Below are positions 27,780 through 36,440 of a stretch of DNA of 58,048 nucleotides, piece after piece. The DNA is from Borrelia parkeri (GTDB lineage Bacteria; Spirochaetota; Spirochaetia; Borreliales; Borreliaceae), in contig NZ_CP073174.1 of assembly GCF_023035815.1 (NCBI RefSeq), forward strand, positions 1 through 58,048. The letters are read 5' to 3'. Under the pieces are notes generated by a model, which was not told the DNA's origin, made no database searches, and was given only the letters and a program-made list of their open reading frames with translations. Every line of letters starts with the position of its first letter. Position 1 is the first letter of the stretch. Both the position numbers and the translations under genes were made by a program.

Positions 27780-28190
27780 CATTTCACAAATATTGTTTTC
27801 CTCACCTTCTCCTTAATAATAAGTATAACCATAAAAACCATTATTATGACGGTAAACAGGATGATTTTCTGCGTAATATGGCTTGTCCATTATAGTAAAA
27901 ATAATATTTATCTTCTTGAGGATAACACATTTTGATGATATTTTATACACACTCATCTAAATTTGGTCTTCAGGCAATTTACTCTTTATAAGATATATGA
28001 AGCAGTGAAAGTATGTGCTAATTCTAATTTAGCGGCCATATCACACTCACACCAAGTAAATAATACACTGCACTTGTTTTCATATTTTTTTAGGGTTCTG
28101 CCTAAACCCATTAAATTCTCTTAACCTTTAAGAAGACTAAACATAATTCAATAATTAATTTTTTTGCTAATTTTTTTTGTTTAAAAAAAA
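27780..28190. other. Decayed sequence without an intact gene
   Basis: Short tyrosine-rich frames on the minus strand (DKPYYAENHPVYRHNNG near 27850) broken by stops. It is probably debris of a mobile or phage gene. No RNA gene or repeat recognised. Confidence 0.4.
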
Positions 28191-28199
28191 GGTAATAAG

Positions 28200-28648
28200 G
28201 ATTTTAATTACTTAAAATTACTTATTCAAAGATTAGTGTCAATAAAAATTCCTAAATTCATAGTAATAATTATTTCAAATATTCAATTATATAGTCTTAA
28301 TGCACTACCAAATTCCATTTTTTTAATATCAATCTTATCATCAAGCTCATTAAATTTTTAGTATCTATTTTACCACTAAGTTTCTCTTTAACATTCTTAA
28401 TTTTATCCTCCAAGTATTTTCACTTTATATCAAACTCTTCTTTAAGATACTCAGAGTTTTTATAAATAAGCACAATTTGAGTATCCGTTAAGCCTACCTT
28501 CACTGAAAGATGCAACATACTCATCAAATAATTCCTTTAACCTATTCATACTTCTTTGACCGCCATTTAAGTAAACATAAACTCCATAACAAAAAGTAAA
28601 CTTTACACAATCAATATACCACTTACATTCACACAAATATCTATACAT
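28200..28648 (-). pseudogene. bdr: Decayed bdr-like gene with unknown N-terminal part
   Basis: Minus-strand pieces include IYKNSEYLKEEFDIK, KYLEDKIKNVKEKLSGKID and the remains of the C-terminal membrane segment near 28215-28330, all matching the Bdr layout but interrupted by stops. Upstream, a 62-codon frame (MYRYLCECKWYIDCVKFTFC.. then NRLKELFDEYVASFSEG) runs into it. The N-terminal piece is not typical Bdr and I do not recognise it. Confidence 0.5.
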
Positions 28649-28705
28649 TATTAAAATAACTAGTTTATCCTATTATCTAAAGGTTAAAAAAGGAGAAAGA
28701 ATGAT

Positions 28706-29319
28706 ATGGTTAAATTTATAAAACTATTAATACTTTGCGGTACATTTTTTTTGCAAAAATACAAAAAAATGAAGCAGATACAGTGCAATCACTAAATAGC
28801 TCTAAAGAGACTAGAAATGGTTTACAAAAAAGAAATCCTAGAAACATAGAAACGGTTATAACTCTGACCGATGATGAAAAAAGAAAATTTAATTCACTAA
28901 AAAATGCATTTAACAAGGTACTTTTAGCACCACAGCATCAACTTAACAAAAATAGACTGAATAAATACTTAAATTTTTTGAATTGACTTTATGGTAAAAT
29001 ACCAAAACAAAAAGAATTAGCTAATGCTTTTACTATTGCTTATAAATTTTTAGATGATAAAAAAAAATTAAAAGCAAGTAATAAAGATTTTGATATTTAT
29101 ATAAGTGATGCTATTGACTGTCACGTCAATAAAACCGAACCTTCTCAAGGTGACGATGGTAATAAATATGGTCATGATGGAATTAACGCTATATACATAT
29201 TTTTTAAATCTACTCCAGAGCACATTTCTAATGAACATAGTAATGAAACAATACTTGAAAACCTTAAAAGAGATCTTTCATACTATGGTTCAGGAAATCT
29301 GTTCCAACTTTTACAATGA
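28706..29319 (+). pseudogene. mlp: Mlp-family lipoprotein gene, frameshift and nonsense
   Basis: It starts MVKFIKLLILCGTFF after RBS AGGAG. A T run (8 Ts, about 28744-28751) breaks the frame, which resumes as AKIQKNEADTVQSLN. The body has the Mlp pattern ITLTDDEKRKFNSLKNAF and, after an in-frame TGA at 28984-28986, KQKELANAFTIAYKFL, KDFDIYISDAIDC and NETILENLKRDLSYYG, ending at TGA 29317-29319. So two lesions separate it from an intact protein of about 200 residues. In cp32 plasmids mlp likewise lies shortly upstream of the PF57-PF50-PF32-PF49 genes. Confidence 0.72.
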
Positions 29320-29479
29320 AAAAATTCATCGGTTATGCCTTTAAACAAAGGAATAATGATAAAGAAATTTGGTAATTTAAATAATATAATTAAATAATAT
29401 AATTAAATAATATAATAACTACCTAACATGTGTAACATACTAGGTAGTTATTCTTATGACAACAAATAAATAAGAATAA

Positions 29480-29630
29480 AAAAATAAAGGTAAAATTTAA
29501 AAAAATGTATTTAAGAAAGGCAATTAAAAAGAGAGATTTAAGAGAGACACAACTAAGTCAATCTAAACTGATTACAAAAATCTTCAAAGAAGAGAAAAAA
29601 ATAATTTGTAGTTGACAGAGTAGAAAAAAT
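29480..29630. repeat. Degenerate repeat of mlp 3' flank (copy 2)
   Basis: AGAGATTTAAGAGAGA, GATTACAAAAAT and AGAAGAGAAAAAAA occur in the same order as at 25940-26130, each time downstream of an mlp remnant. Confidence 0.45.
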
Positions 29631-29639
29631 TAAATTTTA

Positions 29640-29916
29640 AAAGTAAACAAATATCATTACAAAGTACAAAACTACTAAAATGATAAATAGAGCAATTGTA
29701 AAGTACAATAGTCAGGATTTATTAAAGGGTCCCGAGAACACCTTGTGCTCTTGCCTAAAAAACACCTATTACCCTTAACAATAGATACTCTACAAGCAAT
29801 ATGTTACACAAATAAAAATAATTTAACAAAAAATATTTTTATTAAAATAACAGTTTACTTTTTAACGGGTATTGCGTTATTATGAATGATATAAATATCC
29901 ATAAAGGAGAAAACAA
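29640..29916. other. Candidate replication origin region
   Basis: Non-coding region directly upstream of PF57/62, close to the plasmid midpoint (29024). It has related words AAAGTACAA at two places, an unusually GC-rich stretch with an imperfect dyad (GAGAACACCTTGTGCTC, near 29738-29754) and AT-rich runs. In Borrelia, autonomous replication maps to the PF57/62 gene and its upstream region. The gene orientation switch of the two arms around this point supports it. Confidence 0.4.
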
Positions 29917-30642
29917 ATGAACAACACAAACTTTAAGGATAATACCTACACAAAACCATTAAAGGACTATCATAATAGGTATTACAAAATACTATCAATA
30001 CTTAGATACTTTCAGAAAAAATCAATTAAATACAATCAAACAATAATTTTAAATACATTAAACATTTTTTTATCTAAAGATGATCTTAAACAAATTACAC
30101 TTAGAACTTTAAGAAAAGATTTAACCTTTTTATGCAATAAAAGCATTATTAAAAAAACTTTATTAAGACTAGGTGAAGGAAACGGTTCATATATAAGATA
30201 TACAATAACCAAATATAGTGTTAACAATTTAAAAAGGCTACTTAAAGCCAAACAAGAAATTATCGAATACGATGCAAATAAAATATTCACATTTACAAAA
30301 GAAACACAAAAAAGATACTTAAAAAACAAGGGGGTTAAAATTTTTAAATCTAAAAACGCAACCAAAAATGTTAGTCATAATATAACTAATAATAAAAAAT
30401 ATATAAATAATAAAGAAAAAATAGAAAAAGAAATAAAAAGTGAACTAACAAACAACACAGATTATCTGATAAGGAATGTGTCTAAATGGAAAACAATGAG
30501 ATATTTAGACAAAATAGAAGAAAATGCAAACAAAAAAAGATATAAAGACAGTGTAATAAGAACAAAAAAATGGTTAGAATATCTAGATATTAAAGAATTC
30601 ACCATTAAATTTTATGACGATCAAATGGAGTCAAAAAAATAA
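29917..30642 (+). CDS. Plasmid replication protein, PF57/62 (Borrelia orfA family)
   Basis: A 241-residue, strongly basic protein of the Borrelia PF57/62 family, needed for plasmid replication. Recognisable parts are YHNRYYKILSILRYFQKK, the helical domain with TLRTLRKDLTFLCNKSIIKK (a helix-turn-helix-like segment), and the Lys/Asn-rich C-terminal half. RBS AAAGGAGAA lies 8 bases before the ATG. It is first in a four-gene block; the next gene begins 3 bases after its stop. The type of these genes decides plasmid compatibility. Confidence 0.88.
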   Translation: MNNTNFKDNTYTKPLKDYHNRYYKILSILRYFQKKSIKYNQTIILNTLNIFLSKDDLKQITLRTLRKDLTFLCNKSIIKKTLLRLGEGNGSYIRYTITKYSVNNLKRLLKAKQEIIEYDANKIFTFTKETQKRYLKNKGVKIFKSKNATKNVSHNITNNKKYINNKEKIEKEIKSELTNNTDYLIRNVSKWKTMRYLDKIEENANKKRYKDSVIRTKKWLEYLDIKEFTIKFYDDQMESKK

Positions 30643-30645
30643 AAT

Positions 30646-31176
30646 ATGGCATGTACATTAAACAAAGTTGAAAGAAAAAATAATATTTTCATTCAGGTAG
30701 AGACAAAAAACGATAGGACACTATATCACACAAAAATCACAAAGGATTTCTATATATTTGGAGTAGACAAAAGTAAAAACGATAAATTCTTTATTATTTT
30801 AAAGGAACTTTTTAAAGACAAAAAATGTATATTCTATCTATTTCCTTTGAAAAGAGATGATAAATTTTTAGGCATACACTACGGATATAGAAAACCAATA
30901 AGAAATATTATAAGAAGATATGAAGATAATGGAATCCTCAAAACATCCACCTTTTCAAAGGTCTATTACATGGAGTTTAGATTCAAAAAGGGAAGTATCT
31001 TTTGCTATATTAAAGGAATTTCTTCTTTGATTAAACGAGAAAAAATAAATACAACGTATTGCCAAACATTACTTGCGATAATAATGAGACTAGAAAAGGA
31101 AGTATATGAGTTTTATGACAAGGCATTATCAGAAAAAGGAAATATAGTTAAATGGATAGAAAAAAAACAAAAGTAA
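30646..31176 (+). CDS. Plasmid maintenance protein PF50 (DUF226)
   Basis: A 176-residue member of the Borrelia PF50/DUF226 family, always found in the plasmid-maintenance block. The hallmark is FLGIHYGYRKPIRNIIRRYE followed by TFSKVYYMEFRFKKGSIFCY. Its molecular role is not established, but it affects plasmid maintenance together with PF57/62. It starts 3 bases after PF57 and overlaps the PF32 start by 25 bases, so translation of the three is likely coupled. Confidence 0.88.
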   Translation: MACTLNKVERKNNIFIQVETKNDRTLYHTKITKDFYIFGVDKSKNDKFFIILKELFKDKKCIFYLFPLKRDDKFLGIHYGYRKPIRNIIRRYEDNGILKTSTFSKVYYMEFRFKKGSIFCYIKGISSLIKREKINTTYCQTLLAIIMRLEKEVYEFYDKALSEKGNIVKWIEKKQK

Positions 31177-31892
31177 TAACGATCGCATCAATTAAAGGAG
31201 GTGTTGGGAAAAGTACAAGTGCAATTATATTGGCGACGCTCCTAGCAAGAAAGTACAAAGTATTATTAATTGATATCGATACACAAGCATCAACTACTAG
31301 TTATTTTTATAAAGAATTTACAAATAAAAAAATTAGTATTGTAAGTAAAAATATATATAGAGTTTTGAAAGAAAGATTAGATATTAATGAATCTGTTGTG
31401 AATCTCAAAGACAATTTAGATTTAATACCTAGTTATTTAAGCTTACATAAGTTTGCTAGTGAATCCATACCTCTTAAGGAGTTGAGATTAAGAGATAATT
31501 TGCTTTTTTTGAAAACAGAATATGATTATATAATAATTGACACAAATCCTAGTTTAGAGTTTACATTGGCAAATGCCCTATTATCCAGTGATTATGTAAT
31601 AGTTCCAATGACAGCTGAAAAGTGGTCAATTGAAAGTCTGGATTTGTTGGAATTTTATATGAAAAAGTTAAGGATAAAACTTCCGATTTTCATTCTTATA
31701 ACAAGATTTAAAAAAAATAATACTCATAAACAGTTGTTAAAATATGTTCAGTCGAAAAAAGGATTTTTAGGGTTTATTCACGAACGAGAAGATTTAAATA
31801 AAAAAATTGCAAAAAATGAAAACTTTGATTTAAGTAAGGATTATATCAAGGAATACGAAGATGCATTATCAAAACTTTTAAAGCAAATATAA
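31152..31892 (+). CDS. parA: ParA-type partition ATPase, PF32
   Basis: A 246-residue ParA/Soj-like ATPase that segregates plasmid copies. The deviant Walker A is ASIKGGVGKSTSA at residues 12-24 (KGGVGKS), followed by LLIDIDTQAST (Walker A' region) and DYIIIDTNPSLE (Walker B). VPMTAEKWSIESLDLL is the usual conserved mid-segment. Sequence type of PF32 defines plasmid compatibility groups in Borrelia; I cannot assign the group by eye. It overlaps PF50 by 25 bases. Confidence 0.93.
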   Translation: MDRKKTKVITIASIKGGVGKSTSAIILATLLARKYKVLLIDIDTQASTTSYFYKEFTNKKISIVSKNIYRVLKERLDINESVVNLKDNLDLIPSYLSLHKFASESIPLKELRLRDNLLFLKTEYDYIIIDTNPSLEFTLANALLSSDYVIVPMTAEKWSIESLDLLEFYMKKLRIKLPIFILITRFKKNNTHKQLLKYVQSKKGFLGFIHEREDLNKKIAKNENFDLSKDYIKEYEDALSKLLKQI

Positions 31893-31911
31893 GAATATAT
31901 TGAGCATGATT

Positions 31912-31926
31912 GTCCGGATTCCGGAC
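31912..31926. promoter_or_regulatory. GC-rich palindrome between PF32 and PF49
   Basis: GTCCGGATTCCGGAC: perfect 7-bp arms around one central base. It lies 19 bases after the PF32 stop and 25 before the PF49 start. It stands out strongly in a very AT-rich region. It is a candidate partition site or autoregulatory operator (inference). Confidence 0.55.
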
Positions 31927-31951
31927 GGATTGTGTTAACGGAGGAATTTGT

Positions 31952-32512
31952 ATGAAGATTGAGCTAAATAAAAGGGTTTTAGTAGATGAAGAAGATCCTG
32001 ATGAGCAAAAATTGTTATCTACTAATGAAGAAAAAATTTTGTATTATAATGCTTTGAAAGAGAGATTAAAAGCCAATTTTAGAAAAGAGATTTTTCATAA
32101 AATAGATAGTATTAAAATTTTAAAAGAAATAAAAGATAATGAGTTTTATAAATTGGATGGATATAAGACTTTTGATAGTTTTATAAAAAGTTATAGACTT
32201 GCAAAAAGTCAAGTCTACGTTTATTTGAAAATAGCAAATGCCATGCAGGAAGGATTGGTTGAAGAACAATATATAATTGAGAATGGTATCCATGATTCTC
32301 TTCACTATATACACGCTAAGGAAGGTTTAACGCTAAAACAAGTAAGACTAAGTCCAATAAAAGCATTAAGATTTCAACTTAAAAATCAAGAAAGTTATGA
32401 TTTTTATAAGAAAAATGTAAGACTTACTGAGTTTATATTAGATAGACTATTTTTGCATAAAAAAGATTTACTAAAGGAATTTATAAATGAATTTAAAGGT
32501 TTTGAGAAGTAA
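31952..32512 (+). CDS. Plasmid partition-associated protein PF49
   Basis: A 186-residue PF49-family protein that, with PF32, is thought to give partition, in the position of a ParB-like partner. It has the family pattern KIDSIKILKEIKDNEFYKLD, GYKTFDSFIKSYRLAKSQVY and VRLSPIKALRFQLK. The start is set by RBS GGAGG at 31940-31944, eight bases before ATG; the open frame extends 14 codons upstream through the palindrome and is rejected. Last gene of the maintenance block. Confidence 0.88.
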   Translation: MKIELNKRVLVDEEDPDEQKLLSTNEEKILYYNALKERLKANFRKEIFHKIDSIKILKEIKDNEFYKLDGYKTFDSFIKSYRLAKSQVYVYLKIANAMQEGLVEEQYIIENGIHDSLHYIHAKEGLTLKQVRLSPIKALRFQLKNQESYDFYKKNVRLTEFILDRLFLHKKDLLKEFINEFKGFEK

Positions 32513-32581
32513 AAAAGCTGAATGAGGAGTCTTTATGAGTAATTTAGTGTATAGAACAGAAGGTTGGAGAAGAGGTTTGGA

Positions 32582-32707
32582 ATGAGAGGTTTATTTGTTG
32601 AAATGATAGATTTTATTTTCCTTCATAGTGACGATTATAGCTGTGCAGTCTTAAGAGAAAGGATAAAATTGTTAGAACAACAAATTATTAATATAGGGAA
32701 AGTTTAA
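32582..32707 (+). CDS. Small open frame after the partition block
   Basis: 41 codons: MRGLFVEMIDFIFLHSDDYS followed by CAVLRERIKLLEQQIINIG, ending in an amphipathic helix. A 16-codon frame (MSNLVYRTEGWRRGLE) overlaps its start with RBS GGAG. The two may be pieces of one decayed gene. Family not recognised. Confidence 0.35.
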   Translation: MRGLFVEMIDFIFLHSDDYSCAVLRERIKLLEQQIINIGKV

Positions 32708-33212
32708 AAAAGGTATTGAATTCGTTAAAATGGAATTTAGCAATAGGCTAGAAAATTTAGGTATTAAGATAAATAATCTATAAAAGAGTTTTTAAAAGAA
32801 CATATTTATTTTAAAAAAAAATTGATTTAAAGCAATATAAAACACCTGTCTATCAATGATCATTTTTATTGAAATTTGAAAAAATGTAAATTGTTAAAAA
32901 CAATAGTTGATATTATTTTAAATTTGATGTAATTTATTATTAATGGCATGTGTTCATTTTAGACACATCCTTTATGGATCGTCTATGAAGATTTTAGATC
33001 TTTATAGATAACTCTTTTTCAAGAGTTATCTATAAAGATCTAAATGTTTGCATTAAATTGTATTACTTTTATATAATTTTTTTATTAAATGTCAAATTTA
33101 ACTTGCTATTAACTTTTAAGTCTAATTTTTATTCTTTTAGTTTGATTAATCTTTAATCATTATTGAATAGAAATTATTATTATCTCTAATTTTTTCTATT
33201 TTAATATTTTTT
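32708..33212. other. Intergenic region between convergent genes
   Basis: No gene seen. It holds the long perfect hairpin at 32993-33044 and otherwise AT-rich sequence with stops in all frames. Confidence 0.6.
32993..33044. terminator. Perfect 24-bp hairpin, 4-base loop
   Basis: Arms 32993-33016 and 33021-33044 are perfectly complementary, with loop TTTC. It lies between the convergent PF49 and PTS IIC genes, so it may act as a bidirectional terminator, though no long T run follows either arm. Confidence 0.6.
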
Positions 33213-34538
33213 TTATAACTTTTTTGATTGTTTTAAGAGTACTTTTTCATAAGCTTTTAGGAACGGTAAATAAATTAAAATAGAGAGTGTCAATAATAAT
33301 AAGGACAATAAAAGGGCTTTCAAATCAAGGCCTGTAGAAATAAAAGCTGAAATTGCTGATGGAGTTGTCCAAGGCAGTAAAGTGCTAACTTTCTCAATTA
33401 ATTCAAAATTTGTTAAGCAGTATGCAATAGTTGTATTGATCAAAGGAACTAATATAAAAGGAATGCCTAAGATGGGATTTAAAACTATTGGGGCACCAAA
33501 AATGATAGGTTCATTGATATTAAAAATGGCAGGAGCCAGTGCAAGTTTACCAATATTTCTTAGGTGTGGAACCTTGCTCATTATCATGGCAATAGTAAGT
33601 CCAAGTGTTGTTCCACTTCCACCGATATGTACAAACGCATCAAGAAATCCTCCAGATAAAATATGAGGCAGTGGGAGATTATTTGACAAAGCCCTTGCAT
33701 TAATTTCAAGATTTGTCAAACTTACTGGACTTAAAAAGACTGAAACAAGAGCACCTCCATGAATACCACAAAACCAAAATATGTGAATTATGAAGACAAT
33801 CATTAAAGAGCCAAATAAAGTATCACTAATATTCAGCATTGGTCTGAATATATTCATCATTATCTCTGGCAGTAAAGTACCAGTTGTGCTTTGAACCACA
33901 ATATTTATAGTTTGAGCAATGATTGTAAGTAAAATTACAGGAATTAAGGCTTCAAATGATCTTGCAACTGCAGGAGGCACGCTTTCTGGAAGCCTGATTA
34001 TTATTCTTTTATTCATTAAAAACCTATACAGTTCAACTGATAAAATGGCAACAATAATACCTGTAAATATTCCTTGTGCACCAAGATATCTAGCATCGAT
34101 AATGGGAAACGATGTTCCAGGTAAAATTGCCCATTTAGGCACATCTCCTCCATAAGGTATCTGATCTGATTGACCGCATAAAATGAGAAATGTAAAGAGA
34201 GATAAAAGACCACCCGTAATACCATTTATCTTATAGGAGATTGACAGACTATATCCAATGCCAAAGGACACGAAGATAGTCATAATACCCATACTTACAT
34301 AAAATGGTTGAATAAGATTTACTTTATATTTACTCATCAAATCAACATACCACTGTTGGTATAAAAAATTATTAGGATCAACTAAAGGTAAATTAACTAA
34401 AAGGAGTACGAAAGACCCTACTATTAAAAACGGCATTGATGCTATAAATCCATTTTTGATGGCACTTAAGTATTTATTTGAAGCAGTTGTGCTTGCAATA
34501 GGTATTAATTTATTCTCAATAAATTCTTGAAAGTTCAT
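33213..34538 (-). CDS. chbC: PTS chitobiose/cellobiose-specific IIC component
   Basis: A 441-residue membrane permease of the lactose/cellobiose PTS class that brings in and phosphorylates disaccharides, most likely chitobiose (GlcNAc dimer) in Borrelia. It has about ten membrane segments and the family motifs FWFCGIHGGALVSVF, HIGGSGTTLGL and NINEPIIFGAPIVLNP. RBS AAGGAG is seven bases before the ATG. It is divergent from chbA with 122 bases between, the arrangement known from B. burgdorferi cp26 (BBB04/BBB05). It looks intact. Its presence on a linear vmp plasmid rather than a cp26-like circle is notable. Confidence 0.93.
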   Translation of the reverse strand: MNFQEFIENKLIPIASTTASNKYLSAIKNGFIASMPFLIVGSFVLLLVNLPLVDPNNFLYQQWYVDLMSKYKVNLIQPFYVSMGIMTIFVSFGIGYSLSISYKINGITGGLLSLFTFLILCGQSDQIPYGGDVPKWAILPGTSFPIIDARYLGAQGIFTGIIVAILSVELYRFLMNKRIIIRLPESVPPAVARSFEALIPVILLTIIAQTINIVVQSTTGTLLPEIMMNIFRPMLNISDTLFGSLMIVFIIHIFWFCGIHGGALVSVFLSPVSLTNLEINARALSNNLPLPHILSGGFLDAFVHIGGSGTTLGLTIAMIMSKVPHLRNIGKLALAPAIFNINEPIIFGAPIVLNPILGIPFILVPLINTTIAYCLTNFELIEKVSTLLPWTTPSAISAFISTGLDLKALLLSLLLLTLSILIYLPFLKAYEKVLLKQSKKL

Positions 34539-34660
34539 AAAAATCTCCTTATTTAATAATTAAATTTAATTAAATTTAATTAAATTTATTAATAATAATT
34601 GTATTTATTAATCATAACATGTTAAACTGTAAATACTATATATTTATAGTTTAACATGTT
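34539..34660. promoter_or_regulatory. Divergent chbC/chbA control region
   Basis: Next to chbC lies a run of TTTAATTAAA-type repeats (about 34553-34590). Next to chbA lies a 31-bp-arm inverted repeat (34604-34634 and 34642-34672), one mismatch, loop of seven bases, which overlaps the chbA ATG. Both could be binding sites; in B. burgdorferi chbC responds to RpoS and to the ROK regulator BadR (known), but I cannot assign a protein from sequence. Confidence 0.6.
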
Positions 34661-35008
34661 ATGATTAATAAAAAATATACGACCGAAGAGTTAATAGATA
34701 ATGTAAGTATGCCTGTTGTAGCATATTCTGGGGAAGCTAAAAGCTTTTTAAGAGAAGCGCTAGATGCAGCTAAAACTGGGAATTATGAAAAATCACAAGA
34801 AATGATGGAGATGAGTAGGGCGTCTCTTGCAAAAGCATATGATTCACATAAAGATGTGATTCAATATTCAGTAACAAATCCAGAGTTTATTAAAATACCA
34901 TTTATCTTAATTCATGCTGAAGATCATTTGATGTCAGCAGTTTCTGACTTAAGTATTTTTGAGGAATTAATAACTGTTTATAAAGCGATTAACGAACTTA
35001 AAAAATAA
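34661..35008 (+). CDS. chbA: PTS chitobiose IIA component
   Basis: A 115-residue IIA protein of the lactose/cellobiose family that passes phosphate from HPr to the IIB protein. The helical-bundle signature is seen in AKSFLREALDAAKTGNYEKS, EMSRASLAKAY and IHAEDHLMSA (residues 84-93). The likely phospho-acceptor is His63 in YDSHKDVIQ; the usual AHxxQT context is altered to SHKDV. The ATG at 34661 sits inside the long inverted repeat and lacks a Shine-Dalgarno, so either the message is leaderless or a downstream start (Met17) is used. Followed after 9 bases by chbB. Confidence 0.88.
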   Translation: MINKKYTTEELIDNVSMPVVAYSGEAKSFLREALDAAKTGNYEKSQEMMEMSRASLAKAYDSHKDVIQYSVTNPEFIKIPFILIHAEDHLMSAVSDLSIFEELITVYKAINELKK

Positions 35009-35017
35009 GGAGGAATT

Positions 35018-35332
35018 ATGAATATATTACTTGTATGTGGAGCTGGTATGTCTACTAGTATGTTAATGCAAAGAATGGCAAAATATGCTCAAGATAATAA
35101 TATAGATGCAAATATTGATTCGGTAGCAGAAGCAAAATTTATTGAAATAATTGATAATTTTGATATTGCTTTGGTAGCACCACAAATAAGATTTAAAAAA
35201 GGTAAACTAGAAGAAATCACAAAACCAAAAGGGATTCCCCTTGAATTAATAAATACAATTGATTATGGAACAATGAATGGTGAGAATGTACTAAAGCTTG
35301 CTATTAATGCATTGTCTGCAAATAAAGTTTAG
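35018..35332 (+). CDS. chbB: PTS chitobiose IIB component
   Basis: A 104-residue cytosolic IIB protein. The phosphorylated cysteine is Cys7 in LLVCGAGMSTSMLMQRM, the family's active-site loop. The rest follows the usual Rossmann-like pattern (DSVAEAKFIEIIDNFDIALV, PQIRF). RBS AGGAGG is six bases before the ATG. It is in an operon with chbA (9-base gap) and the next gene (10-base gap). Confidence 0.93.
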   Translation: MNILLVCGAGMSTSMLMQRMAKYAQDNNIDANIDSVAEAKFIEIIDNFDIALVAPQIRFKKGKLEEITKPKGIPLELINTIDYGTMNGENVLKLAINALSANKV

Positions 35333-35342
35333 GAGGTATGAA

Positions 35343-36440
35343 ATGAGAGAAATAGGAATATCGATATATCCAACTGTAAGTTCAACAAGTAAAATTAAGG
35401 AGTATATTGAAAAAAGTGCATCTTTGGGTTTTACAAGAGTTTTTACATCGTTGCTTTATATTGATGGTGATGAATTTATTGCCTTTAAGGAAGTGCTTGA
35501 TGTAGCAAGACAATATAATATGAGGTCAGTTGTAGATGTTACTCCTGAAATTTTTAGGAAACTTAACATTGACTTAAGAGATCTGAGAAATTGTTATAAA
35601 CTTGATTATTTCAAAAAACTTGGGGTATGGGGTATTAGACTTGACGATTCATTTACAGGAATTGAAGAAGCCTTAATGACTTTTAATGATCATGACTTAA
35701 AAATTGAATTAAATATGACTAGCATCAACAATCATATGAATACAATAATGTTTTTTAGGCCAAATAAGGATAATTTACTTGGATGTCATAACTTTTATCC
35801 TCATAAATATACAGGCCTTTCAAGAGAGTTTTTTAGAAAAAAAACGCAAGCATTTAAGCTTAACTCGGTACCAACAGCCGCATTTGTAACTTCAACTGTA
35901 GCAGAAGAAGATGTAAGAGGAATTAACAAAGATGGTGTTCCAACATTAGAAGAACATAGAAATAAAGACATTGAGATTCAAACTAAAGATCTCTTTAGAG
36001 AAGGTATGGACACTGTATTAATCTCAAATTGCTTTCCAAGTGATTTAGAGCTAGAGAAAGTATCTAGAGTAAATAGGTATATATTAGAATTGAGAGCCAG
36101 ATTAAATCCTAATATAACTTATATAGAAAGAGAAATAATTTTAGATAATTTACATTTTAACAGAGGAGATATTACTTCTTATAGAATTAGGTCAACCAAG
36201 TCCAGAGAATACTATAAGGATGAAAACTTAATAGTACATTCACCTGAGGAGATTAAAAGAGGCGATTTATTAATAGATTCTTCAAAATATTTAGGATATA
36301 GTGGAGAATTTCAAATAGCACTCAAAGATACACCTAATAATGGTCTCGTTAATGTGGTGGGTAAAATACATGAAGATGAATTATACCTTCTTGATGAGAT
36401 AGAAGCTTGGGAAAAATTTAAAATTGTAGAATTTAAATAA
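35343..36440 (+). CDS. DUF871 / MupG-like 6-phospho-muramidase-family protein
   Basis: A 365-residue protein of the DUF871 family. Members related to MupG cleave 6-phospho-MurNAc-GlcNAc inside the cell, fitting a neighbour of a PTS for GlcNAc-type disaccharides. Markers: GISIYPTVSSTSKIKEYIEK at the N terminus, TRVFTSLLYIDGD, GVWGIRLDDSFTG and LLGCHNFYPHKYTGLS. The C-terminal beta domain ends GKIHEDELYLLDEIEAWEKF. The B. burgdorferi counterpart in the same place (BBB07) has been called an outer-surface protein, but no signal peptide is seen here. The start is the ATG after AGGAGGTATGAA; the longer frame overlapping chbB is rejected. Confidence 0.88.
   Translation: MREIGISIYPTVSSTSKIKEYIEKSASLGFTRVFTSLLYIDGDEFIAFKEVLDVARQYNMRSVVDVTPEIFRKLNIDLRDLRNCYKLDYFKKLGVWGIRLDDSFTGIEEALMTFNDHDLKIELNMTSINNHMNTIMFFRPNKDNLLGCHNFYPHKYTGLSREFFRKKTQAFKLNSVPTAAFVTSTVAEEDVRGINKDGVPTLEEHRNKDIEIQTKDLFREGMDTVLISNCFPSDLELEKVSRVNRYILELRARLNPNITYIEREIILDNLHFNRGDITSYRIRSTKSREYYKDENLIVHSPEEIKRGDLLIDSSKYLGYSGEFQIALKDTPNNGLVNVVGKIHEDELYLLDEIEAWEKFKIVEFK

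Noticed and set aside
29105..29344. Separate small gene of 79 codons inside the second mlp remnant
   Set aside because: It overlaps the true mlp frame out of register; the mlp reading (KQKELANAF.., SDAIDC..) explains the region.
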